Of a DNA stretch of 64,000 bases, positions 23,530 through 35,575 are shown in pieces (positions within the stretch are counted from its first letter, which is position 1; each line of letters begins with the position of its first letter). The translations under genes were made by a program, and so were the position numbers. The notes beneath the pieces are model-generated. The model had not been told where the DNA came from and made no database searches. It saw only the letters and a list, made by a program, of their open reading frames with translations. The stretch is taken from assembly GCF_004210375.1 (NCBI RefSeq), contig NC_134834.1, positions 96,104,170 through 96,168,169 of the forward strand, written 5' to 3'. The stretch comes from Tachypleus tridentatus (taxonomy: Eukaryota; Arthropoda; Merostomata; Xiphosura; Limulidae).

Positions 23530-26500
23530 AAATAGTGTTTTTTTTTATGAAGGGTGTTTTTAAGTATTATTCAATTACTTGTGATGTGTAAAATACGCAA
23601 AAAATTACGTTTATAAAACTAAAATGATAGCAGTATTTGTCTGTAAAGAATTAATGTCTTGCCTAATATGATGTTTAGAACTAATATAAACTTTGGAAGA
23701 TAAGTCATCTTAATAAGGTAAGTTACTGCATACGATTTATATTCGATTCACATTTATATCAGAGTCAAACTTAAGTGTAAAATCAAAGTGTTATAAAAAC
23801 AAATAATCTGAGTTTAGAAATACATTTTATTTTTAAGGATTACACTAATTTATCATGTGTTGCTCTAATAAGATTCTCTGTTTCGAAAAATTATCTGAGG
23901 TCACTAGTTTACTTCTTAATAACAGAATAGTGCTCCACAGAATATGTATTCAACCATCAACTGAAATGTTACTACAGTTCATTCACCCGTTAAGACATAA
24001 AGCAAGAGATCTTGTAACGCTCTCTAAGTTGTGGCTAAATGTTGAACACGTTTCCGTAGGGTTCGCAATCAGCCAAAAAGTTAACCGACTTCAAACCTAC
24101 GAAAAATACTGTTTTATGTAAACTGAATATAAATAACATGCATGCAATTATCATAAAATGTAGTGTATAATGTGATATGTACTTCATTACTTTGTCATAT
24201 GGTGTAATTATTACATCTATATAAACTTTATAAATACGTCTCATGAAATTATCACAGCCTTGTTTCATCAAGATAAAATTTTATTTCTTAGAAATTTTAA
24301 TCCAGCTATTCAATACTGGATTTAATTGGTACTTGAAATGTTATTGTTTTGTTTTCACCCCTTTGTTATTTAAATGACATGAAACCGAATATTTTAGACG
24401 AACGGTTGACAAATAATTCAGTGACAATTGTTCCTATGACCAGATTTTTTTTTAAATTAATAGAAACAATTTTTCAACACTTAGCAATCACTTCTACCAA
24501 CAGTTTTAATCGATATGTTTTTCTCTACTTTTGAAATCTGATTTTTAACAATCTTTTTATCCTCACTGATATTTTTGGTGGAAAGAAAACCGGATATTAT
24601 TTGTTCTATTTTATCACGCTATCTTTACGTGTGTGTGTGTGTGTATCTTAACTTGTCTTCCACTCTAGAACTTTGTGGTAACAAGGTTAATAGACGAGAG
24701 GTCATTGTAGGCTAAAAACATGACTGAGAAATTCAAAATCTCTGCCCACTTAAGCCACCGCCTTTCACAGGAATCTTGGTCAATCCTGTTTTCATGGGGA
24801 ACTACTGTACCGAACATTGCTGTTGTAATATGTGCACCAGTAATTTGTTAATAATAGAAATTAGAAAAAAAACAACGGACGATAACTTCGGAAAACCGGT
24901 TTTTATAAAATGCCACTAGAAAATAGTTCTTGAAATCAGTTATTTTGTTGAGCTAAAAGAAATTATATAAATTACTTCATTTACGAAAGCATGAAGCAGT
25001 TTTTTTTTCTTGTGGGTTTAGTTAAATAAAGGCAAACTTTTAAAAACGTTTATATCATTGAAATGCTTTAAAGAATTCCGGAAATGTATATAAATTTTTT
25101 ATCCTTTAGTATTTCCCTACAGTGGCTCAGTTGTTAGTCTGAGGAATAATAACTCTTTTATATACTCACTTATAGTATATATAATTTTGCCTAATTTTGT
25201 ACTTGAACCAACTGTAATACTGTTAGTTTCAGGGTTTTCAAAACAACATTCAGTAAAGCACTAGGAAACATGGCCTGACTTTAATGTCCTCAAATCCCCT
25301 TTTAACCTCTTTGAATGAAATGAGTAAAGGTTAATAAAGCAATAAAGAATTCACGATTCGGAGAAATATTCTTCATCAGATCAAACGCAGCATACAATAT
25401 ACCTAGAAGAAATAATCAGAATAAACAATTTTTCACTAAACCGTGAAAACGGTTTTAATAATATCAGCCGTATTTGGCAAGCTGTATTCAGCTTATATAA
25501 ATTTGACCTTTACCTATATCCTGCCACCCGCTGACACTGTTTCCCGATACATTTAAATCCTGTGTTTTGTTTTTGTAACGATATATAAACCTTGTATTGC
25601 TTAGAAGACAGATTAAGTCTCCACAGTTACAAATACAAATACGTTCATCCTATTTGATAAGAACAGAGAATTGTCCAATTTTGGTCTGTTAAATAAAATG
25701 AGAGGTAGAACTAAAAATGTTTCAGTATTCAGTAATAACTAGAACTCCTCACGGTATATGAGAGATAAGAAACTTTGTCAGATTACTGTCTTTGGAATGA
25801 TGTTTTTTCTTGGTATAAAATATTTTGCCACAGAAAATATTGAATGGTGTGTATACATACACTAATTAAAGTACCGCAGGTCTTAAACCTAAACTATACT
25901 TCCGTGGCTTGTAGAAAGAAAATCAATCAAACCCATTCTTTTGGAGAAATATTCAAATTCAGTTTTAAGTTGATCATTATCCAACTATCACCGACGTTTC
26001 TCTGTAAATAGTTTTTAGTAGTTCATAATAGGGATCGTCCAGGAATTTCACAAACATTCTAATGGAGCATACGGATAAAAACATCTTATAAAGCAGGCTT
26101 GTTCTTCTAACAACACTCTGGACTCTCCATCTTCATGGCTAAGACTGTTAAAATATCTATGATAGCAAAATAGAAGTTTCGTACCCGATAGATGGACAAA
26201 AGTCATTCATTTGTTTTTCATGTTGCTATTCATATTATTTTTGTTTCCCTAGTATACAAAAAAAGGCAGGTCATAGGCCTATTTTTGTGTAAAATAAGAA
26301 GAGATTTCATCAGTTTTTATCGCTACTAACCAAGAATCTCTTCGACGCCATTCAAGTAACGCTATTCTAATGCAGTTGCTCTGCTTTATACTGGTCGGAA
26401 ACACTTTCTTTTATTAAACAATGTTCATAACAGCGACCCCAGCCTTAATTTTAATTATTGTAATTTTACAAGCCGCTACAAAGAGAGTTTGTAATAAATG

Positions 26501-26718
26501 CAGTATTGAGTATGCCGTCGGGTAGTTTTAAAATTTATTCAAGGGGCTTCGTTTTTCCACTCTGAATAATTTCTCAAAATTCTTCACTTACCGCCAATGA
26601 AACAAATCTGATATCTTACTAAAGTAGATAATTGGAAAATAATTTGTGTGCAACTTATTGTGCATTAATTGAGAACTGACACGTTGATGATTCATAATTT
26701 TTTGGGTTTGCTATTGTA
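23530..26718. other. Long gene-poor stretch
   Basis: About 3.2 kb of AT-rich sequence. A short (GT)n run lies near 24631-24646. An 88-codon open frame at 23855-24121 has no recognisable domain and is not called. No SINE copy was found except possible very old fragments. Confidence 0.5.
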
Positions 26719-26816
26719 GTGATGACTAGCTGCCTTCCCTCTTGTCTTACACTGCTAAATTAGGGACGGCTGGCGCAGAAAGCACTCGTGTAGCTATGCG
26801 CGAAATTCAAAACAAA
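26719..26816 (+). mobile_element. SINE-A 3' fragment
   Basis: About 98 bp from GTGATGACTAGCTGCCTTCC to the tail end AAATTCAAAACAAAC. 5' truncation of this kind is expected from incomplete reverse transcription. Confidence 0.85.
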
Positions 26817-28705
26817 CCTTCTTTTGCGAGAAGTGCTTTATTCTACTGAGTATTATACTTCGCTGAGATTGTGAATGTATATCTTAATATTATTTTATTA
26901 TTATTATTCATATAGCTATTTTATGAATCTGCAAAATGAGCTGAATATTTTGCACCAAAACCTAAATAAATACACGAACTCTTGAACATTCATGGCCTAT
27001 TTTAAAAGGTGATTTTTTCATTGCAAGTTGATTTACGGGGCTATAAATATATGTGAGATGTTATTGTAAGCGGCTTCCTTTGTATTCGACTCTTGTTAAA
27101 CGCGTGTTTACACAAAACCTCAGGCGCAAAACCACCTGGTTCAGTAAAGAGCTGGGTGACAAAAAGCCAATGCAATTCAAAATATGTAACATTCAATTGA
27201 ATGCATATGCATGTATATAACTTAAAATGTATTATTCATAAAGGTACATAAAACTGAAGAAACAAGATGAATACAGATTGTAACTTTAGGAAGGGCAATA
27301 GGGATCGTCAAAAAAGAGCAGGAAAACGTTGAATCAAAATGATTATATTTTCAAGCCTACAAGTAGGGACTTTCTTTTAAGTAAACAAATGAGGCTGGAA
27401 ATAGTGTCTAATTTTTTTTCTATATGTACAGGTTTATCAATGCTACTCCTTTCTTAGTTTAAAATGACAATTATTAATTATCTTGTATACTTCCTTTAAA
27501 AGACATTTTGCCAAGGTTCCCACGTTGTTTAAATCATATCATTGTAGGTTATTGTTTTTTGTTTCTTTGTTTTTAAATTTACAGGTGTTTATCTTTGTTT
27601 GGCCTCAATTACGATGTCACTTCGTAAATTCATGACTTAAGATCTGGAATTTTTCAACATTTGAATTGTTTGAGAGGTATAAACTACTAATTAGGCAAGA
27701 GGAAATGATTTTTTGTGAGTGTTAGTTAGCTAATGAGTAATAATTGCATATTCGGTCGCTTTTGCTGTTGTTGTTAACCAGTTACCAAGTTCATTGTTAT
27801 GATATTTGAGTTAGAATTTCACGAAGAAACAGATATCAGAGAATTGGCTTGTGAAATAATAGTATTAACGTTTACAATGAACATTAGTTAAGCCAACTTG
27901 TATTCGAAGAAATAAAACCCTTTTGTTATCAGTAAATGGATTTTAAATTTAAATTATTGTTCTTACTGAGTAATCTGAAACATACTGGCCTACCAATAGA
28001 TTCCTCTAAAACATATTCCTGCTAGTGTGCTTATAGTCTATTTAATGTCAGTTTACTTCAGTACCACTGTTGTTCTCTTACCTTTACTGATCACTAAAGG
28101 ATTCAACATCACCTATTAATATCATAAAATCAGTTTAAAAATTTTTTCTAAAGTAACTATTGTGCAGCCTAAAGATCTATTAATATAGATTTTCTTTACC
28201 CTACAAATTTAAAATTATTATTTTATATCCTTTTTTATAAGTAAAGTGCTACAACTTGGTTGTTTTTTTTGCCTTTTCTCATGCAAACCAACTCGTGTTT
28301 GTTGGATGAAAACCTTGTATTTTTGTTAAAGTTTCTGTGATAGGTAATCGATAATAACGAATATTAATGTATTTTAGACTGAAGGACAAATAACGAGCTT
28401 TATTAATATTGGAAAGTGAACAAGAACAAATAAATAATTTATTTTCAAACTATCATATAAGAGATTCATGACCAATGCGATAAAATCTTTGAATCAACAA
28501 GTTACAAATAACATATGTGATTGTTGACACTTGTTTAATCGGTCATAACTGTCATAAGTGCACGTTCTAACTGTATAGACTTGCACGTTTTAAACAGTCC
28601 GTAAAAGTAAAGATATGATATTTGTATGAATGTTTACGTATCCTCAGCAATGCTAGAAAAGCATCCATAAATTGCAATATTTATATAATTCCCAGTAGAT
28701 CAAAT
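26817..28705. other. Long gene-poor stretch
   Basis: AT-rich sequence with no recognised gene or element. Confidence 0.5.
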
Positions 28706-28707
28706 AA

Positions 28708-28828
28708 CGTCCTCCAGTGGCTCAGCGGTATGTTTGCGGACTTACAACGCTAAAAACCGGGTTTCGATACCCGTGGTGGGCAGAGCACAGACAGCCCATT
28801 GTATAGCTTTGTGCTTAATTCAAAACAA
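28708..28828 (+). mobile_element. SINE-C, near full length
   Basis: A clear copy of the short family C. It has a tRNA-like head with GGCTCAGCGGT as A-box region and GGTTTCGATACC as B-box region, then the tail AGCACAGACAGCCCATTGTA followed by TAGCTTTGTGCTTAATTC and an A-rich end. Total length is about 120 bp. Confidence 0.85.
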
Positions 28829-29093
28829 GATCAAATAACATAACTAATCTATCATTTGTAAACATGCCACTTAAAGGTAAATTAACTAAATGGAATTTTA
28901 TACCTCGACAATGTAGCATCATCTACAGAATTTTTGTAAGCAAGAAAACTCGTCGATGTTTTCAATAACTTGTACATAATATCCTGTCACCTTTTGTTGT
29001 TAAGTGTAAACACTGCTTACAACGAAAAATATTCCAAAGTTTCAAATTTTAAGCAAATACACGTTAAAATTTACATTGTTTGATGAAAGTTTA

Positions 29094-29208
29094 TGTCCCT
29101 TACTGGCACAGCGGTATGTCTGCGCTAGAAAGTGGGTTTTGATATTCATGGTGGGCAGAGCACAGATAGCCCATTGTGTAGCCACGTGCTTAGCTGCATA
29201 CAAACATA
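29094..29208 (+). mobile_element. SINE-C copy, internally shortened
   Basis: Has TGGCACAGCGGTATGTCTGC, then a short deletion before GTGGGTTTTGATATTC, and the tail AGCACAGATAGCCCATTGTG. The B-box-like region is damaged. Confidence 0.8.
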
Positions 29209-29465
29209 GAAACGAATGTTTATACATTTCAACATATATTACAACACCCATAGTTTAAGATTTATTTTCTGCTCTATCTTTAAAATCCTCATCAAGGAGA
29301 GTTTGAATACAAAATATTCAAGGTTAGATTACTCGTGCAACGATTGGTAATTTTACTTATGCGTTGTAATTGTATAAAACAATATAAATAAGTTACTTGA
29401 ATTGCTGTTAGCTGGTGCTAAAAGTGCAGTATCACTTAATTTATTTTCTCAAATTCATCACTTGT

Positions 29466-29747
29466 GAGGCCCGGCATGGCCCAAGCGTGTTAAGGCTACA
29501 GATTACAGTGTAATCTGAGGGTTGCAGGTTCGCATCCCCGTCGCGCCAAACTTGCTCGCCCTTACAGCCGTGGGGCGTTATAATGTTACAATCAATCCCA
29601 CTATTCGTTGGTAAAAGAGTAGCCCAAGAGTTGGCGGTGGGTAGTGATGACTAGCTGCCTTCCCTCTAGTCTTACACTGGTAAATTAGGGACGGCTAGCG
29701 CAGATAGCCCTCGAGTAGCTTTGTGCGAAATTCAGAAAACAAACAAA
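29466..29747 (+). mobile_element. SINE-A, full length, with 11-bp TSD
   Basis: Complete copy from GGCCCGGCATGGCC to the (AAAC) tail. The direct repeat TCATCACTTGT is at 29455-29465 and 29748-29758. A duplicated A before CAGATTACAG distorts the anticodon-like region. Confidence 0.93.
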
Positions 29748-29759
29748 TCATCACTTGTT

Positions 29760-30305
29760 TTCAATGAAGTGTTGATTTTCTGTCATCTTTTAAGACAGAA
29801 ATTCCAATCTTGTTCGAAGTAGATTAAACTTTACTTTGTATTTCTTGCGAACACTAAATGGAACTGAATAATAGCTATTTCTGATCAGTTTTTTTTTTTC
29901 AGAATAATTTTAGAATATTCTCAATAAACATACATATTTCGGAGTCTTCATTTTGGAATGATTCGAAAATATAAAAAATAGTGAAGAATGATTGCTCAAA
30001 TGTTAACAGGTTGTGTGAATTTCATTTTAATGTAAATGTATTGTTATGGGTATATTCACATTTTTATTCTCATTCTGCCTTTGCTCCAGATAAAGGTAAG
30101 TCTATCTGTCGATAATGTTATAGTTGTATTCTTTCTTTTAAAACATAATTTATTATGTTTTATGTACTTTTTATTGTTATATTTTTGTAAAAAAATCATT
30201 GTGATTCCAACATTATCTGCCAAATATAACAAAATGCAAAAGAAACCTTAGTAACTGGAGAGTGGTTGAATGCAATCTAGTGAAATAAATAGATTATAAA
30301 ATCCC
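29760..30305. other. Intergenic, AT-rich
   Basis: No gene or repeat recognised between two SINE-A copies. Confidence 0.5.
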
Positions 30306-30309
30306 TTCC

Positions 30310-30582
30310 GGCCCGGCATGGCCAGGTGAGTTAAGGCGTTCGACTCGTAATCTGAGGGTCGTGGGTTCGAATCCCCGTCGCACCAAAACATGCTCCCCGT
30401 TTCAGCCGTGGGGGCGTTATAATGTTACGGTCAATCCCGCTATTCATTGGTAAAAGAGTAGCCCAAGAGTTGGCGGTGGGTGGTGATAAATAGCTGCCTT
30501 CCCTCTTGTCTTACACTGAAATATTAGGGACGGCTAGCGCAAATAGCTCTCGTGTAGCTTTGCGCAAAATTGAAAACAAGCC
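30310..30582 (+). mobile_element. SINE-A, full length, good reference copy
   Basis: The head reads GGCCCGGCATGGCCAGGTGA, GTTAAGGCGTTCGACTCGTA and GGTTCGAATCCCCGTCGCAC. This resembles a tRNA with a CGT anticodon (Thr type) in its anticodon loop CTCGTAA, so an origin from tRNA-Thr is likely. The body and hairpin tail follow. Confidence 0.92.
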
Positions 30583-30589
30583 AAAATTA

Positions 30590-30855
30590 ACGTATTAAAC
30601 GTTAGGCCTATCACTTCAATGACAGTTAAGTTCACGCTATTATTACTGTCTGTCTTTTTCCGTTAATCTCGTCCTATTTTATATGTTTATTATTTAATCG
30701 TTTGTTCACTATATTCTCGACATCAGTGAGTTACAAACACAGCTTCCAATAATCGTATGCTTTTTTCTTTCTTGTTATAAATATAAAAACCAAACGATCA
30801 TAAAATAAACTAGTTAATAATGTCTACACTAAATAGTCTTTTATATCAAGATATA
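30590..30855. other. Intergenic, AT-rich
   Basis: No feature recognised between the SINE-A copy and the Gypsy remnant. Confidence 0.5.
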
Positions 30856-30864
30856 AACCCTTCT

Positions 30865-31117
30865 TCAAGAGAAATATTTATAATATTTTTTTCTACTATA
30901 TATGAATACTGTTCTCAGTTCATTCATAAAGTCTGCTCCAACATTTGCAGTTCTTTTGATGGCTTCAGTGTGGATCCTGTAGTTCTGAAATTGCAACTCC
31001 CACCTCATGATCCTTGGATGATGAACTTCTTTCCGTATAGACAGTTCTGGAACTTCCGAATTGCAAATATGATGGCCAAACACTGTCGTTCAATCATGGA
31101 GTAGTTCTTCTCACTGT
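30865..31117 (-). pseudogene. Gypsy RNase H remnant
   Basis: In two frames this region shows EKNYSMIERQCLAIIFAIRK near 31055-31115 and PRIMRWELQFQNYRIHTEAI near 30945-31005, followed by ANVGADF. These are hallmark RNase H segments of Ty3/Gypsy elements. A frameshift and a deletion separate them. Confidence 0.82.
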
Positions 31118-31435
31118 TTAACAGGTTCTTATATATATTACCGGAAATAGTCTGTTTTCATCTTCTTGTATAAGTACTACCCAAATTCCAATGTTAAGCA
31201 TCAACGTGTCGATCCCCCAGAAATAATTTGATCTGTACATCTTCACATTACAATTGAATAATTTATATGTCGAATTTGAAGAGTCAGTGATTACAGCTTC
31301 CAACATTGCTTCAACTTCCTGCTTTATCAGGTCTCTCATTCTATAAGACATCTGAGAGGGCTTCGCTTCGACTGGATCCTTGGTTATGGTTTCGATATTG
31401 TGTTGCACCAGATCTGTTTTTCCTGGTTTATCCAT
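31118..31435 (-). pseudogene. Gypsy RT N-terminus fused by deletion to RNase H start
   Basis: The frame starts GKTDLVQHNIETIT and MRDLIKQEVEAML, the conserved beginning of Ty3/Gypsy RT. After about 50 residues it changes to a segment (WVVLIQEDENRLFPVIY) that belongs to RNase H. The RT palm and the YxDD motif are absent, so a large internal deletion is inferred at about 31240. Confidence 0.8.
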
Positions 31436-31439
31436 GAAG

Positions 31440-31991
31440 ATATCTGTGTGCTGGTACTTTAGGTATTACAAGACTTTTTTCTACCTGTCAATCAATTCTT
31501 TGCTTATGATGACATATTTGTATGTCTCATCTGTACCTCTTGGCTTTAGATCTGGTAGGTCCTCATCTTCTAAGAGAATGTCACTGTCTTCTGCCTCTGC
31601 ATCTATAACGGCCACATCTGCAACATTATCACTGTCTCAGTAGTTGCACCCATCAGATCTTTTTTTTTTTTTTTTTCAAAATACGTCTTCAACAGATTGT
31701 CATGGTAGATCTTGGTCTTCCAATTTACATTAACCTTGAGTCCATTCTATTGAATATTTTCCATTCTTCAAAAGCTCCTTTCCATTGTAGGGTGAGTTTA
31801 CTGTGACCCGTGGGCAGCAGAAATAAATCCATCTGTCTAACCTTGAAACACAAATTCTTGGACTTCTTGTCATAGAAATACTTTTGACTGCCTTATGCTG
31901 CATACAAACTCTGTTGAGCAAATCAACAGGTCTCCTCCAGTCAGTTCCTGAGGTCTAACACACACTGATGTGTTCCTCACTTCTGAGTCTT
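31440..31991 (-). pseudogene. Gypsy integrase C-terminus and IN-RT linker
   Basis: In mixed frames this encodes an integrase C-terminal segment (YFYDKKSKNLCFKV, then LQWKGAFE) followed by an acidic linker around 31560-31650 and a KELT-like segment leading into the RT start. The join shows that integrase and RT were parts of one continuous polyprotein in this order. Confidence 0.7.
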
Positions 31992-32273
31992 TTATTGAGC
32001 CTCCCTACTGTTCTGCAAACAGTAGCTCAAAGGATAAAAATCATGTACTTGCTTATGGGGCTTCTCAATAAGCAAATAATACTGTCGGTAAGTGCCTGTC
32101 CCATTCAGGTGGCCTCTCTTGGCACCTTTATTTAGCATACTCTTTAAAATTCCAGTGACTATCTCACGAAGTTCATTACACTTAGGAGTGTACAAGGTGG
32201 TAACTAGCTGCCGAGTACTCATGAGTCTGCATACTTCCTGCGTCAGTTCTGAAGTAAACTGGCCCCCTATCAC
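31992..32273 (-). pseudogene. Gypsy integrase, catalytic core end
   Basis: The frame begins at the GGQFTSELTQEVCRLM segment, which in Ty3/Gypsy integrases follows the second catalytic Asp, and continues to LYTPKCNELREIVTG, where the catalytic Glu is expected but the local frame is disturbed. Between this and the zinc-binding part lies about 100 bp in another frame. Confidence 0.8.
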
Positions 32274-32381
32274 TCAGGATTTTCCTTGGAAAGCCTATTT
32301 TGTGAAGTATTTCCAGGAGGGCTTCCACTGTTTCTATTTTCACCAGTGATATTATTTCTAGATAATGTGCCCCATAGTCGA

Positions 32382-32711
32382 CTATGTCAGCACATACTGG
32401 TTTCCTTTATCAGACACAGGCATTAATGGCCCAGTCAAGTCCACAGCTAATCTGCTGAATGGCTCTTCTATGAGAGACTTATTTCCTAGTAGCACTTTGG
32501 CTACCTTCCTTCTAGGTACTGTCTTTTGGCATATCTTACATGATCTGCAGAATATACTCACACCTCCAATGACTCCTTGTCTATGGAAGTTACTGGTGTT
32601 TCTAACTGCCATTTTCTTTGTTCCTAGGCGTCGTTCCACATTTGATTCATGGGTCAACGTTATCATTTGGGTCCAGTATTGTGTAGGTAATATGATTTTT
32701 TTAATTTCCCC
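32382..32711 (-). pseudogene. Gypsy integrase, zinc-binding domain
   Basis: The frame shows the end of a histidine pair region (LTHESN), a CRSCKICQKT cysteine pair, and the approach to the catalytic core (PFSRLAVDLTGPL, with the first catalytic Asp). It is open for 110 codons to a stop at 32382. The HHCC domain helps integrase multimerise and bind the element ends. Confidence 0.85.
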
Positions 32712-32726
32712 AGTGTAACTGATTTG

Positions 32727-33461
32727 ACTGATTTGGTATAGCACTCCCTTTCGGGTCTCCATTCTATAAGTATCTTTCCCTTTTGTCTTGTGCTCAACTT
32801 TCACTGATTTTGTATAGCACTCCCTTTCGGGTCTCCATTCTATAAGTATCTTTCCCTTTGTCTTGTGCTCAACTTTCACTGATTTTGTATAGCACTCCTT
32901 TCGGGTCATTCTATAAGTATCTTTCCCTTTTGTCTTGTGCTCAACTTTCACTGATTTTGTATAGCACTCCCTTTCGGGTCATTCTATAAGTATCTTTCCC
33001 TTTTGTCTTGTGCTCAACTTTCACTGATTTTGTATAGCACTCCCTTTCGGGTCATTCTATAAGTATCTTTCCCTTTTGTCTTGTGCTCAACTTTCACTGA
33101 TTTTGTATAGCACTCCCTTTCGGGTCATTCTATAAGTATCTTTCCCTTTGTCTTGTGCTCAACTTTCACTGATTTTGTATAGCACTCCCTTTCGGGTCAT
33201 TCTATAAGTATCTTTCCCTTTTGTCTTGTGCTCAACTTTCACTGATTTTGTATAGCACTCCCTTTCGGGTCATTCTATAAGTATCTTTCCCTTTTATGTC
33301 TTGTGCTCAACTTTCACTGATTTTGTATAGCACTCCCTTTCGGGTCATTCTATAAGTATCTTTCCCTTTTGTCTTGTGCTCAACTTTCACTGATTTTGTA
33401 TAGCACTCCCTTCCGGTAATTCTATAAGTATTTTTTCCCTTTTGTCTTGTGCTCAACTTTC
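32727..33461 (+). repeat. Ten tandem copies of a 72-76 bp unit
   Basis: The unit begins ACTGATTTTGTATAGCACTC and repeats at 32727, 32803, 32878, 32950, 33023, 33096, 33168, 33241, 33316 and 33389. The first two copies contain a few extra bases (TCTCCATTC instead of TCATTC). Copies are more than 95% alike, so expansion is recent. The unit is derived from coding sequence of the Gypsy element it sits in. Confidence 0.95.
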
Positions 33462-33524
33462 TCCCAGAAATTGTCCCAAGGTTTCTATAGTGAAGGGTCT
33501 TGCTTCTGTGTTTCCTTGTTTGCA

Positions 33525-34175
33525 CTTCTTTTCTTGAGCTCTGGTTGTGACAACAGATGCTATATTATTCTTATTTCTGTCTGTTCATCCAAATTTCTAC
33601 TACCTGCTATATTTTCTATCACAAAGTCGTATTTCGATTCCTTCATACACGTGGCTTCAATGTATTCTACATAATATTTAATATCTACATTTATTTTTCT
33701 CGCTGTCTCGTCGATTAGCATATGTAGATGTACTTTAACTTATCATCTGATCATAGATACCAGACTGGTTCTCACTGCTGCAATACTGCACTTAGTATCC
33801 CATAACAATTTCCTTTTCCTTTTCGCAACATATCCTTCAAGTATTTACCTATTATGATTTGTTGGCCCATCTTGATCTTTGTTACATAATGCTGCTACTA
33901 GTGGCACTGTTGATCCATTTTCATTATTACTACAGTTTTGTATATATAGGCCTACTTATTTACGCTGTCTTTCACGTGTTTTTTTTTTTTTCTTATCGTC
34001 ATTTACCACTGTATAATCCTGGCTGTGATTCGCCTGTTTTCAAATGTTAAGTTCCGTTATATTCTCCGATGGTCAACTAAAGACTTTTACTTCGTTATAG
34101 TGTAAATATATACAATGTTGTTGTTAGGCTTAGGATTTTTCTACACTAGGTGTCTGGGACTTGTTGGTGATAAAT
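33525..34175. other. Intergenic
   Basis: The part next to the Gypsy remnant may be more of the same element, too diverged to name. No other feature was recognised. Confidence 0.45.
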
Positions 34176-34179
34176 TAAA

Positions 34180-34640
34180 AAAGAAAGAAACTTCTACGGC
34201 AGTTAACTTCACGCTGACAGTTTCAATAAAAACGAACGCACTGTCACCTGCTTTCTCGATATCGAAAAAGCTTTCGGCATAATGTGGTACACTGGTTTAT
34301 GGTTCTGCATGGCAAAAATGGAATTCCGCGGGGTACTATTTGGTGGTTAACCAATTTTCTGTAAAATAGAAGTTGCAAAACAAATGTCAGGGGAACCTTC
34401 TTTGAGTCAGTTAACATAGAAACAAGCATATCCCAAGGAGAGGTAATTAGCCTTATTCTATTTATTTTATATGTGAGCAATATGCCCTTTACAAGACCTA
34501 AACTGTGAGTATGTATTACATTTCACTTACGATGTTGCGGTTCGGGAAAGTGTCCACACTCCATCCATAACAGCGACAAATGTACAACCATTATTAAATA
34601 ATACAGAATAATACTGACAGAAATGTCGCATAAAATAACG
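34180..34640 (+). pseudogene. LINE reverse transcriptase fragment
   Basis: The plus strand has a motif-A-like segment near 34242-34280 (FLDIEKAFG in shifted frames), a motif-B-like region (ISQGEVISLILFILYVSN in two frames, near 34424-34480), and FTYDVAV near 34522-34542 where the YxDD box should be. Wording suggests a jockey or related non-LTR element. It is a short, heavily damaged piece. Confidence 0.6.
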
Positions 34641-34670
34641 TTCCCAAAAATAAATTATTAACCTTCACAA

Positions 34671-34946
34671 GTTTGTTTGTTTTTGAATTTCGCACAAAGC
34701 TACTCGAGGGCTATCTGCGCTAGCCGTCCCTAATTTAGCAGTGTAAGACTAGAGGGAAGGCAGCTCGTCATCACCACCCACCGCCAACTCTTGGGCTACT
34801 CTTTTACCAACGAATAGTGGGATTGACCGTCACATTATAACGCCCCCACGGCTGGGAGGGCGAGCATGTTTGGTGCGACGGGGATCCGAACCCGCGACCC
34901 TCGGATTACGAGTCGAACGCCTTAACACACTTGGCCATGCCGGGCC
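34671..34946 (-). mobile_element. SINE-A, full length
   Basis: Complete reverse copy, from the (GTTT) end to the head ending GGCCATGCCGGGCC. Pairing of the tail stem is GCGCA/TGTGC, with one G-U pair. Confidence 0.92.
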
Positions 34947-35061
34947 AGAAGGGTACAATACTATAAGTTTTAATTTTCTGAGGTTTAAGTACTTTAAAAG
35001 AAATTTTACAATTAAATGGGTTATAAATTCTATATAGTAAACTGTCAAAATATTTTTTACT

Positions 35062-35421
35062 TCAGTCTACAGTACTACTTGTGTTCACATAATAAATGGT
35101 AATATTTGTATAGAATTTCTTATGATGTCCATATACGAGGATGATGATTCTATTGTTAATGTAATCGAAGACATTTACAGGATTTACAAAGTTCAAAGGT
35201 TCAATAAGTTTTATTAGTTTGGAGGACAAAGGCCCCAGTATATACCAGGTTAAGAATTTCTGTAAAACTGGTGCAAACTTAATTTTTGCAGTTTTATCAA
35301 CTGTGATAAGATTTTCAAAATCTGAAATTAAATGTATTTTTAATTGTAAATAAGGTTTGCTAATTAAAGAAGGAAAAAGAAAACGAGTCGAGGATAGATC
35401 TTTCATTTTGAGATACAACAT
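35062..35421 (-). CDS. Hypothetical open frame, 119 aa, no recognised domain
   Basis: An open frame beginning MLYLKMKDLSSTRFLF. It has no signal peptide that I can defend, no known motif, and AT-driven composition. It is listed because it is one of the longer unexplained frames in this region. It could equally be chance or a remnant of the Penelope-like terminal piece next to it. Confidence 0.15.
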   Translation of the reverse strand: MLYLKMKDLSSTRFLFPSLISKPYLQLKIHLISDFENLITVDKTAKIKFAPVLQKFLTWYILGPLSSKLIKLIEPLNFVNPVNVFDYINNRIIILVYGHHKKFYTNITIYYVNTSSTVD

Positions 35422-35519
35422 ACATATAATGGTTGCTCCGAATAAAAGTACAAAAACTGGAAGACATTAATATTTGTCACAGTGATGTCGAGAAAACCCA
35501 CTTGTAGCGAAAAGTATAT

Positions 35520-35575
35520 GTTAAAACGGTTCGTTTGGGTTGAGAAAAAATTTTACCAGCCGTTTTTACATAAAT
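35520..35575 (-). mobile_element. Penelope-like terminal fragment
   Basis: On the minus strand this matches the end of the Penelope-like element at 14656-14697 (TTCTCAACCCAAACGA followed by CCGTTTT). Only about 50 bp remain. Confidence 0.55.

Larger units (their letters stand above)
30860..33520 (-). mobile_element. Ty3/Gypsy pol remnant with IN-before-RT order
   Basis: On the minus strand, from 33520 to 30860, the recognisable order is: unknown coding segment now expanded as a minisatellite, integrase zinc-binding domain, integrase core, integrase C-terminal segment, linker, RT N-terminus, then RNase H. Most of RT is deleted. Integrase lies upstream of RT, unlike standard Ty3/Gypsy elements (PR-RT-RH-IN). 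No LTRs, gag or protease were recognised. It is a decayed copy with many stops and frameshifts. Confidence 0.82.

Noticed and set aside
23855..24121. 88-residue plus-strand frame as a gene
   Set aside because: No domain, no splice or promoter evidence, and length is within chance for this base composition.
30310..30385. tRNA gene (Thr-like) at the start of SINE copies
   Set aside because: The segment has A-box and B-box-like sequences and a CGT-like anticodon loop, but the same text is followed each time by the SINE body and tail and the stems are imperfect. It is a SINE head.
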